Source: Deltaproteobacteria bacterium
Lineage (GTDB): Bacteria > Desulfobacterota > Desulfuromonadia > Desulfuromonadales > Geothermobacteraceae
Length of the DNA stretch: 7,698 nucleotides
Direction: 5' to 3'
NCBI GenBank assembly: GCA_003695205.1
Contig: RFIO01000224.1
Span: 1-7,698 of the forward strand
The position numbers were made by a program, and so were the translations under genes. The notes below the pieces were generated by a model. That model was not told where the DNA came from, did no database searches, and saw only the letters and a program-made list of their open reading frames with translations. Of the stretch, positions 1-5,638 are shown piece after piece (positions within the stretch are counted from its first letter, which is position 1; each line of letters opens with the position of its first letter).

Positions 1-60
1 CAGCAAGAGGCCGGCAAGGCGCTGGAAGGGGTGAGAGGGCTGTTCGGCGGCAAGAAATAG
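1..60 (+). CDS. C-terminal tail of an unidentified protein (5' end outside window)
   Basis: Frame 1 is open from the first base and ends with TAG at 58-60. It encodes 19 residues ending in a glycine/lysine-rich tail (…GLFGGKK). The in-frame reading to the window edge and the change to repeat-rich sequence right after the stop support a real gene end. Basic, glycine-rich tails of this kind occur on AsmA-like and other envelope proteins, but 19 residues are too few to assign a family. It converges with the minus-strand pncB gene across the 61-222 repeat region. No hairpin plus T-run follows the stop. Confidence 0.5.
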   Translation, partial: QQEAGKALEGVRGLFGGKK

Positions 61-73
61 TTTATTCGGGGTT

Positions 74-101
74 GCGTGTGGCGCGTGGCGCGTGGCGCGA
101 A
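74..101. repeat. Heptad tandem repeat tract 1 (about 4 units)
   Basis: A direct tandem repeat with a 7-bp period: GCGTGTG, GCGCGTG, GCGCGTG, then a decayed GCGCGAA. It starts 14 bp after the stop codon of the left-hand gene. It is the first of three tracts with the same 7-bp period in the 162-bp gap between two convergent genes. Confidence 0.8.
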
Positions 102-120
102 AAATCTTTGTTCCCCTCCA

Positions 121-150
121 GGCGTGAGGCATGAGGCGTTAGGCGGCAGG
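121..150. repeat. Heptad tandem repeat tract 2 (about 4 degenerate units)
   Basis: Four degenerate 7-bp units: GGCGTGA, GGCATGA, GGCGTTA, GGCGGCA, followed by GG. Shifted by one base they read GCGTGAG, GCATGAG, GCGTTAG, GCGGCAG, close to a GCNNGAG pattern. The reverse complement of tract 3 contains similar units (GCAAGAG, GCCAGAG, GCCAGGG), so tracts 2 and 3 look like inverted relatives. The short spacer between them (151-163) could let a modest hairpin form, with AGGA at 148-151 pairing to TCCT at 157-160. Confidence 0.75.
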
Positions 151-164
151 ATGTTTTCCTCTTG

Positions 165-218
165 CCCCTGGCCCCTGGCCCCTGGCCTCTGGCCTCTGAC
201 TTCTGACTTCTGACTTCT
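165..218. repeat. Heptad tandem repeat tract 3 (7.7 units, graded sequence drift)
   Basis: Nearly eight 7-bp units in perfect register: CCCCTGG three times, CCTCTGG, CCTCTGA, CTTCTGA twice, then CTTCT. Neighbouring units differ by at most one or two substitutions and the changes accumulate in one direction, as expected from local duplication after mutation. The tract ends 4 bp before the pncB stop codon (223-225), so it lies in the 3' untranslated region of the pncB operon. Short tandem heptamers (STRR) are well described in cyanobacteria; whether these are the same kind of element is unknown. Confidence 0.9.
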
Positions 219-222
219 CTTT

Positions 223-1650
223 TCACCTCATCATCGAGCGCCTCAGCTGCTCACGCAGCTGATGCAGGCTGTCGCTGATGGAAACCTTGTAGCGGTGCGG
301 GTTGGTCATGCGCAGGGTCCCCTCGGGCAGCCTGTCAAGTTCGGTCTGGCAGCGGTCAGCGAGTTGGCTGAGCGTTGGGGAGGGGTTGGTGCGTCGGCCG
401 CCTTGCATGCGGGTTCTCGCCAGGGGCCGGGCCTCGAACGGTTCGTCCAGCATCCTGAAATGCGCCGGGTTGACCGGATCATAGACGGTTTCGCCCTGTT
501 GCGGTTCTTCGCCGGCAACGGTGATGACATCCTGCAGGTAGCTGCCGTCGGGGCGGTACAGGCGCCAGACGGTCTTGGGGCCGGGGAGGGTGGCTTTGGA
601 AATGTCCGAAGTCAGTTTCATTTTGGGCCGGCCGTCGATGGCGACCAGCTTGTAGACGCCGCCGAGAGCGCCGCCTCCCTCACCGGCGCAGGTGGCCAGG
701 CGGGTTCCGACTCCGTAGATGTCGATACAGCCCCCTTCGTCGCGGATGGTGTGAATCACTTCCTCGTCCAGTTCGTTGGAGGCGACGATGCGCACCTCCG
801 GAAAGCCGGCCTCATCCAGCATGGCGCGTGCCTGGCGGCTGAGCCAGGCCAGGTCGCCGGAATCAAGGCGGATGCCGAACAGTTCGTGCCCCTGCTGGCG
901 CAGTTCCCGGGCGACGGTGATAGCGTTGGGCAGGCCACTTTTCAGGGTGTCGACCGTATCGACCAGCAGGATGCAGTGGTCCGGAAAACTGCGGGCATAG
1001 GCCCTGAAGGCCTCCAGTTCGCTGTCGAAGGCCATGACCCAGCTGTGGGCGTGGGTTCCCTTCACCGGCAGGTCGAAGACCTTTCCGGCGAGCACGTTGC
1101 TGGTGCTGCGCACGCCGCCGATGCAGGCGGCGCGCGCCACGCTCATGGCGCCGTCCGGACCCTGGGCGCGTCGAAGGCCGAATTCGAGTACGGGAGCGCC
1201 CCCGGCGGCCCGTGAGATGCGGGCAGCCTTGGTCGCAACGAGAGTCTGGAAGTTGATGATGTTGAGCAACAGGGTCTCGACCAACTGGGCCTGGGCCAGT
1301 GGCGCGCGCACGGTCAGAAGCGGCTGGTTGCCGAAGACCGGCGTCCCCTCCTCGGGAGCGTCGACGTCCCCTTCGAAGCTGAATCCTGCCAGCCAATCGA
1401 GAAAATCAGCGGTGAAAATATTCAGGGAGGCGAGATGGTCGATTTCATCGGCTTCGAACCGCAGCCCCTCCAGGGCGCGCAGCGCGGGATCGAGCCCGGC
1501 GAAAACGGCATACCCGCCCCTGTAGGGAATATCGCGGAAGAAAAGATCAAAAACCGCGGGTGTCTCGGCCATCCCCTCGGCATGGTAGCCGGCCAGCATG
1601 GTGAGCTGGTACAGGTCGGTCAGCAGCGGACTGATTCGGGTCGCGGCCAT
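223..1650 (-). CDS. pncB: Nicotinate phosphoribosyltransferase
   Basis: A cytoplasmic enzyme of 475 residues that makes nicotinate mononucleotide from nicotinate and PRPP with ATP hydrolysis, the committed step of the Preiss-Handler NAD salvage route. Family signatures run the whole length: LLTDLYQLTM at residues 9-18, FFRDIPYRGGYAVFAGL at 37-53, EFGLRRAQGPDGA at 156-168, GTHAHSW at 198-204, and the phosphate/PRPP region GIRLDSGDLAWL at 259-270. His202 aligns by motif with the phosphorylated histidine. The length fits the long bacterial/eukaryotic form rather than the shorter E. coli form. The ATG at 1650 is preferred over an upstream one at 1701 because GGGAGGA sits just upstream of it and the protein then starts directly at the conserved N-terminus. 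It is the last gene of the operon, one base after the sirtuin stop. Function is very well supported. Confidence 0.96.
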   Translation of the reverse strand: MAATRISPLLTDLYQLTMLAGYHAEGMAETPAVFDLFFRDIPYRGGYAVFAGLDPALRALEGLRFEADEIDHLASLNIFTADFLDWLAGFSFEGDVDAPEEGTPVFGNQPLLTVRAPLAQAQLVETLLLNIINFQTLVATKAARISRAAGGAPVLEFGLRRAQGPDGAMSVARAACIGGVRSTSNVLAGKVFDLPVKGTHAHSWVMAFDSELEAFRAYARSFPDHCILLVDTVDTLKSGLPNAITVARELRQQGHELFGIRLDSGDLAWLSRQARAMLDEAGFPEVRIVASNELDEEVIHTIRDEGGCIDIYGVGTRLATCAGEGGGALGGVYKLVAIDGRPKMKLTSDISKATLPGPKTVWRLYRPDGSYLQDVITVAGEEPQQGETVYDPVNPAHFRMLDEPFEARPLARTRMQGGRRTNPSPTLSQLADRCQTELDRLPEGTLRMTNPHRYKVSISDSLHQLREQLRRSMMR

Positions 1651-1651
1651 T

Positions 1652-2500
1652 TTATCCTCCCGAGGCGCCGACGCGCCGGTCGATCTCGCCCAGGGCCTCA
1701 AGGGCGCCGACCGGCAGGCTGATGTGCGGTTCCCGAATTCGCGGTTCGCGCGGATTGATGCGGATCACGGTGGCTCGCTGTCGGCCGCCGAGCTGCTCAC
1801 TGAGATAGCGGATGGTCGGTACGGCGGTGCCGGCGCCCATCTCGATGACCACCATCTTCCGGTCCCGGTGCTGGTCGCAGAAGAGATCGAAGCGCATCTG
1901 CTGGCCGTTGGTGCGGCCGGAGAGCCAGGAGAAATCGCCGAACATCAGGATGTTCGGTCGAGCTGTGCCACCGCAGAAGCGACAGGACGGGACGTGTCGG
2001 GAACGCATGTTTTCAAAGTCGACTTCAAAGGTCTCGTCGTTGGGCCAGATCTCCCGGCAGCAGGGGCGCAGGCACTGCAAATGGTGGATGGATCCGTGGA
2101 CCTCCAGCACCATCTCCTCGGCAAAACCGGCCTTCTGGAACTGGCCGTCGACGTTGGAGGTTACGACGAAACCATCCCGGCCGGTGCCCTCAAGCCAGCT
2201 TTTCAGAATAGCGAAGCCCCTATGCGGTACCGTTTCACGATACAGGTTGGTGCGATGGCCGTAAAAGCCCCAGCCGAAGGCGGGATCGCGTTCGAAATGT
2301 ACCGGATTGGCGGCGTCGACGAAGTTGATGCCGAGCCGTTCATACATCGGATAGGCATTCCAGAACCCCTTGTCGCCGCGAAAATCGGGCAGGCCCGAAT
2401 CGACCCCCATGCCGGCGCCGGCGGTAAAGACCAGCACATCGGCCTCCGCCACGGCCAGGGCGGCCTTGTCATAGCTCTTTTCCAGTGCCGAATTGCTCAT
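1652..2500 (-). CDS. SIR2-family NAD-dependent protein deacylase (sirtuin)
   Basis: A cytoplasmic sirtuin of 282 residues that removes acyl groups from lysines while converting NAD+ to nicotinamide and O-acyl-ADP-ribose. The NAD-binding motif GAGMGVDSGLPDFRG is at 28-42, followed by GFW (45-47). The catalytic histidine is His135 in LEVHGS. A likely zinc ribbon is formed by Cys143, Cys147 or Cys148, Cys173 and Cys176. RPNILMFGD (181-189) and GAGTAVPT (222-229) match the rest of the Rossmann fold. The usual TQNIDGLH is TSNVDGQF at 114-121, so the Gln is Ser and the His after Leu is replaced. The first zinc pair is also spaced C-x3-C or C-x4-C instead of C-x2-C. The ATG at 2500 has GGAGGTGG upstream and overlaps the ybaK stop as ATGA. 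Family is certain; substrate and exact acyl specificity are not visible. Confidence 0.93.
   Translation of the reverse strand: MSNSALEKSYDKAALAVAEADVLVFTAGAGMGVDSGLPDFRGDKGFWNAYPMYERLGINFVDAANPVHFERDPAFGWGFYGHRTNLYRETVPHRGFAILKSWLEGTGRDGFVVTSNVDGQFQKAGFAEEMVLEVHGSIHHLQCLRPCCREIWPNDETFEVDFENMRSRHVPSCRFCGGTARPNILMFGDFSWLSGRTNGQQMRFDLFCDQHRDRKMVVIEMGAGTAVPTIRYLSEQLGGRQRATVIRINPREPRIREPHISLPVGALEALGEIDRRVGASGG
1655..1661 (-). promoter_or_regulatory. Ribosome binding site of pncB
   Basis: Minus-strand GGGAGGA lies 4 nt before the ATG at 1650 and inside the last codons of the sirtuin gene. It decides the start in favour of 1650 over 1701, and its position in the upstream gene implies translational coupling. 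Confidence 0.8.
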
Positions 2501-2979
2501 TGAGCCACCTCCACGAGGGTCGGGTTGAGCAGCGCCCGGACATCTTCGGGCGCGATGCCAACCAGGAAGCCGCGGCGGCCGCCGTTGACGTAGATGATCT
2601 CCAGGTCGAGAATCGTTCGCTCCATGTAGACCGGCATGGCGCGCCGGGTGCCGAAGGGACTGGTGCCGCCGACCTGGTAGCCGGAGTGCCTGTCGGCAAC
2701 CTTCGGTTCGCAGGGGACAACCTGTTTGCAGCCGATCTGCCGGGCGAGGTTGCGAGTGGAGACCTGGCGGTCGCCATGCATCAGCACGATCAACGGCGAC
2801 TTGTCCTCGGTTTCCATGATCAGGGTTTTGACTACGGCGTGTTCATCAACGCCGAGTTCCCGCGCCGAGACCGCTGTGCCGCCCTTGTCTTCGTAGCGGT
2901 AGAAGTGAGGGGTGAAGGTAATGCCCTGCTTGCGCAGCAGCCGTACTGCCTGTGTCGACGGGATGCTGTTACGGCTCAC
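2497..2979 (-). CDS. ybaK: YbaK/EbsC-family aminoacyl-tRNA deacylase (Cys-tRNA(Pro) deacylase)
   Basis: A 160-residue YbaK-type protein. The family hydrolyses mischarged tRNA, classically Cys-tRNA(Pro) made by prolyl-tRNA synthetase, and acts in trans in the cytoplasm. Lys51 in VVKTLIM (49-55) matches the key conserved lysine, and VGGTSPFGTRR at 103-113 is the family's GGxSPxG loop. The length is nearly that of E. coli YbaK. The reading frame extends upstream to an ATG at 3207, but that extension is arginine-rich antisense-like nonsense lying in the rhomboid gene. The GTG at 2979 has GGAGGTG 6 nt upstream and overlaps the rhomboid stop as GTGA, so it is taken as the start. The stop overlaps the sirtuin ATG. 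Exact tRNA specificity within the superfamily (YbaK, ProX, YeaK) is inferred from the overall motif pattern. Confidence 0.93.
   Translation of the reverse strand: MSRNSIPSTQAVRLLRKQGITFTPHFYRYEDKGGTAVSARELGVDEHAVVKTLIMETEDKSPLIVLMHGDRQVSTRNLARQIGCKQVVPCEPKVADRHSGYQVGGTSPFGTRRAMPVYMERTILDLEIIYVNGGRRGFLVGIAPEDVRALLNPTLVEVAQ
2505..2512 (-). promoter_or_regulatory. Ribosome binding site of the sirtuin gene
   Basis: Minus-strand GGAGGTGG lies inside the last codons of ybaK, with the GGAGG core 7 nt from the ATG at 2500. Together with the ATGA overlap it indicates coupled translation. Confidence 0.8.
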
Positions 2980-3794
2980 GAGACACCTCCGCGGACGAAC
3001 CAGGAGACGACAACAAGCAGCAGGCTGGCAATCAGAAGCAGCAGGCTGGCCATGCCGGTAACCCGGAACAGGCCATCGGTGGCGCGCCGCAATTGCCAGC
3101 GCATGGGCAGAAGCAGGCCGAACAGCACGCCTCCGACGATGCCGCCGGCATGGCCGGCGTTGTCGGCGCCGACCAGCAGGCCGAAGACGAAGGCGAATGC
3201 CGCCCACTGCAGCATGAAATTGCGTCGGGTGAGGGAATGGGCGTCCCCCAGCCTGTGGTAATGAATGACGGCGAAGCCGATCAGGCCGAAGATGGCCGAG
3301 GAGGCACCGACGACCGGCACTCCCGGGTGCCAGAGCAGGTCACCGATCGAGCCGGTCAGCGCGGCCAGGGCGTAGAGGGTCAGAAAGCGCAGCGGGCCGA
3401 TTTCGCTTTCGATCAAAGGCCCGACCTGGTAGAGCACCACCATGTTGAAGGCCAGGTGAATGATGCCGCCGTGGACGAACGCGTAGCTGAAACAGCGCCA
3501 CCATTCATGTTCCTGCAGCACCAGGGGCCAGTACTGGGCGCCCATGTGCACCAGCAGGTAGCCGTCCGGAGAGAAAAGGGCCCGCAGTCCCTGGCCTGAG
3601 ACCAGGCTCCACAGCAGCATCAGCACGAAGAAACCGATGTTGACCCTGATCAGCCAGGGGCTGACCCTGATCGGGCTGTCGGTGGGGAGCTGGCCGCGTG
3701 AAAGACGTCTGATAGCCCGCTCCCAGCGCATGGCGCGCCACTGCCAGCGGGGTGTGTTGAGACCGAGTCGGCGGAAGAGGTCGGTGAGGTTCAT
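2976..3794 (-). CDS. Rhomboid-family intramembrane serine protease
   Basis: A polytopic inner-membrane protein of 272 residues, predicted to cleave transmembrane substrates within the bilayer. After a basic cytoplasmic N-terminus (1-50) come hydrophobic segments near 51-66, 104-124, 136-152, 161-178, 195-210, 212-230 and 248-268. The rhomboid signatures are all present: H113-x3-N117 in the conserved HxxxN helix, the catalytic serine Ser165 in GASS (normally GxSG), and the catalytic His215 in GHAGGIVGG. The protein should therefore be active. The ATG at 3794 is chosen because AAGGA lies 6 nt upstream and the extra residues of the longer frame (to 3911) are not rhomboid-like and would cover the divergent promoter region. 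It is the first gene of the operon and its stop overlaps the ybaK GTG. Substrate unknown. Confidence 0.94.
   Translation of the reverse strand: MNLTDLFRRLGLNTPRWQWRAMRWERAIRRLSRGQLPTDSPIRVSPWLIRVNIGFFVLMLLWSLVSGQGLRALFSPDGYLLVHMGAQYWPLVLQEHEWWRCFSYAFVHGGIIHLAFNMVVLYQVGPLIESEIGPLRFLTLYALAALTGSIGDLLWHPGVPVVGASSAIFGLIGFAVIHYHRLGDAHSLTRRNFMLQWAAFAFVFGLLVGADNAGHAGGIVGGVLFGLLLPMRWQLRRATDGLFRVTGMASLLLLIASLLLVVVSWFVRGGVS
2984..2990 (-). promoter_or_regulatory. Ribosome binding site of ybaK
   Basis: Minus-strand GGAGGTG sits at the very end of the rhomboid coding sequence, 6 nt before the GTG at 2979. It decides the start of ybaK and argues against the long reading frame that begins at 3207. Confidence 0.8.
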
Positions 3795-3800
3795 TCGAGG

Positions 3801-3805
3801 TCCTT
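3801..3805 (-). promoter_or_regulatory. Ribosome binding site of the rhomboid gene
   Basis: Minus-strand AAGGA lies 6 nt before the ATG at 3794, supporting this start rather than the upstream one at 3911. Confidence 0.65.
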
Positions 3806-3849
3806 TTCTGGGCCGGGGAGGTCTTTTGTCCGGTCGGCCCGTATTGGCA

Positions 3850-3878
3850 ACTATGACAAAAAAGCCTCGTGCCTTCAA
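3850..3878 (-). promoter_or_regulatory. Candidate sigma70-type promoter for the rhomboid-ybaK-sirtuin-pncB operon
   Basis: On the minus strand TTGAAG (3878-3873) and CATAGT (3855-3850) are separated by exactly 17 bp. Each hexamer matches four of six consensus bases. Transcription would start near 3843, leaving an untranslated leader of about 50 nt before the rhomboid ATG. The region is the only non-coding DNA upstream of the operon. The match is moderate, so this is a candidate only. Confidence 0.35.
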
Positions 3879-3928
3879 GGCGGCCCGTCTGGTCTGGAGA
3901 GCTGGTGCCAATCTGCTATTCTGAATGC

Positions 3929-5638
3929 ATGAAGGGAATCCTGGTTATTATCTTTTTTCTGCTTTCTACCGTCTTGTTGTCCGGCGGGGCGGTCTGCCTG
4001 GCGAGTCCGCTACCGGACGAGGTCAGCCGAATTCTGGCGCGGCTGTCACAGGGCGACGAGGAGACGCTGGTACGCCTGCCCGCCAGACCGCCCCTGAGCA
4101 GGGAAGAGGCGGTGTTGGCCTTTTATCGGCTGCGCGACGGAGAGCCTGCCTGGGTCGGCAATCTCGGTTTGCGCGCCGGGGGGCATGAACTGATCGAGTT
4201 TTTGCGTGGCGTCGGGGACCTCGGCCTCTGTTCGGACCACTACCATCTTGCCGCGATTGAACCCCTGCTCGATCTGTCCGGCGATTCCCTGCGGCACGGC
4301 GTACTGTTCGATCCCGGGTACTTCGCCCTGCTTGAACTGATGCTCACCGACGCTTTTTTCGGCCTGGCAGCCGACCTGGCCGGGGAGTCTCCTGAATCGG
4401 GGCGCGAAATTTCGACCCGGGATCTGCTCAGGTTGCTCAACCGCTCCCTCGCAAAGGGGGATTTGACAGCGACTTTGCTTGGCCTGCAACCGGATCGGCA
4501 CCAGTTTGCCGATCTGCTGGTCGAACTGCAGCGGCTCAGACGCCTGTCGGCTTTGGGCGGCTGGCCGGCCATCCCGGCGGGGCCGACTTTGCGGCCGGGC
4601 ATGCGTGATGATCGTGTTCCCCTGGTGCGCCAGCGCCTGCTGCTCGACGGCGACCTCGACCCGGGCGGTGACTGGGATTCTCTCCTGTACGACCCGGAGA
4701 CGGTCCTGGCGCTGAAAAGTTTTCAGCGCCGCCATGGTATTGCCGACGACGGAGTGATCGGGCCGATAACCCTGACCGAGTTGAATCGGCCGGTGGAAGA
4801 GAGGATCCGCCAGGTCGAGATCAACCTGGTGCGTTGGCGCAACGAAAACCGGGACTACCGGGAGCGCTACGTACAGGTCAACATCGCCGCTTACCGTCTT
4901 GACGTCATTGAACTGGGAGAGACGGTGATGAGCATGCCGGTGGTGGTCGGTACCCCCTACCGCAAGACCCCGAGTTTTTCAGCAAGCATGCGTTACATCG
5001 AATTCGCGCCCTTCTGGTACGTGCCTCCCACCATCCTCAGGGAGGACAAGCTGCCGGTCATCCGGCGCGACCCAGGCTGGCTGAAACGGCACCACTACGA
5101 GATAGTCCGATGGGGACGGCCGACGGAACTCGTCGATCCCATGCGTATCAACTGGCGGCGGATCAGGCCGGAGAACTTTCCGGGGCTGCTGCGGCAGCGC
5201 CCCGGGCCCTGGAATCCCCTGGGCCGGGTGAAGTTCATGTTTCCCAACCGCTACTCGGTCTACCTGCATGACACCGATTCCCCCAACCTGTTCGCGCGTC
5301 TCGACCGCACCTACAGCAGCGGCTGCATCCGCATCGAGCGGCCCCTCGACCTGGCGCTGTATCTGCTCAGGGCGGCCGGCTGGGATTGTGACCGGATCAT
5401 CGAGGCGATGGAACGCTCAGAGCCGTTGCGGGTCGATCTGCCCGAACCGGTGCAGGTACACATCGTCTACTGGACCGCCTGGGCAGACGCGGGCGGTCGC
5501 ATGCACTACCGCAACGATATCTACCAGCGCGATGCCGACCTGGAACTCGCCTGGCAGCGGCGCCTGGCCGATGAAACGGAGGGGTGGCAACTGGCCAAGG
5601 CCGGTGCCCCGGGTCAGAACAGGTCCTTGAGCCAGTGA
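3929..5638 (+). CDS. L,D-transpeptidase, YcbB/LdtD-like, with peptidoglycan-binding domain
   Basis: An exported murein enzyme of 569 residues, predicted to form 3-3 cross-links between peptidoglycan stems. A signal peptide covers residues 1-25, with cleavage likely after CLA. The Cys at 23 is preceded by Val, so no lipobox is formed. Residues 45-215 fit the helical scaffold of YcbB proteins (FYRLRDGEPAWV at 65-76, DHYHL at 103-107). A PG_binding_1 domain spans roughly 222-286 (VLALKSFQRRHG…DDGVIGPIT). The YkuD catalytic domain spans roughly 312-500, with His447 in YLHDTDSP and the nucleophile Cys466 in SSGCIRIERP. All expected catalytic residues are present. The ATG at 3929 is chosen because the protein then starts with the signal peptide, but no Shine-Dalgarno sequence precedes it. 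It is divergent from the rhomboid operon and overlaps the TraB-like gene tail to tail by 25 bp. Confidence 0.94.
   Translation: MKGILVIIFFLLSTVLLSGGAVCLASPLPDEVSRILARLSQGDEETLVRLPARPPLSREEAVLAFYRLRDGEPAWVGNLGLRAGGHELIEFLRGVGDLGLCSDHYHLAAIEPLLDLSGDSLRHGVLFDPGYFALLELMLTDAFFGLAADLAGESPESGREISTRDLLRLLNRSLAKGDLTATLLGLQPDRHQFADLLVELQRLRRLSALGGWPAIPAGPTLRPGMRDDRVPLVRQRLLLDGDLDPGGDWDSLLYDPETVLALKSFQRRHGIADDGVIGPITLTELNRPVEERIRQVEINLVRWRNENRDYRERYVQVNIAAYRLDVIELGETVMSMPVVVGTPYRKTPSFSASMRYIEFAPFWYVPPTILREDKLPVIRRDPGWLKRHHYEIVRWGRPTELVDPMRINWRRIRPENFPGLLRQRPGPWNPLGRVKFMFPNRYSVYLHDTDSPNLFARLDRTYSSGCIRIERPLDLALYLLRAAGWDCDRIIEAMERSEPLRVDLPEPVQVHIVYWTAWADAGGRMHYRNDIYQRDADLELAWQRRLADETEGWQLAKAGAPGQNRSLSQ

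Noticed and set aside
61..150. Intrinsic terminator for the left-hand gene or the pncB operon
   Set aside because: Only a weak, bulged hairpin near 145-166 is present and no T-run follows it on either strand.
61..222. CRISPR array
   Set aside because: Repeat units are 7 bp and contiguous, with no spacers of uniform length and no cas genes nearby.
262..1215. Long + strand open frame (317 codons) antisense to pncB
   Set aside because: It lies wholly within a gene with clear full-length homology, has no recognisable domain or ribosome binding site, and such shadow frames are expected in GC-rich coding DNA.
1598..2503. Long + strand open frame (301 codons) antisense to the sirtuin and the start of pncB
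   Set aside because: It is the codon-aligned complement of the sirtuin gene. The protein has no family resemblance and there is no start signal.
2980..3207. N-terminal extension of ybaK to an upstream ATG at 3207
   Set aside because: The extension is arginine-rich and out of frame within the rhomboid gene. The GTG at 2979 has a strong ribosome binding site and gives the family's normal length.
3795..3911. N-terminal extension of the rhomboid protein to 3911
   Set aside because: The added residues are not rhomboid-like, and AAGGA precedes the ATG at 3794. The extension would also cover the predicted promoter.
3929..4006. Lipoprotein signal peptide on the L,D-transpeptidase
   Set aside because: The Cys at residue 23 is preceded by Val and no small residue is at -1, so the lipobox rule is not met.
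4046..4735. Minus-strand open frame (229 codons) within the L,D-transpeptidase gene
   Set aside because: It is the shadow of a real gene, with no motif and no ribosome binding site.
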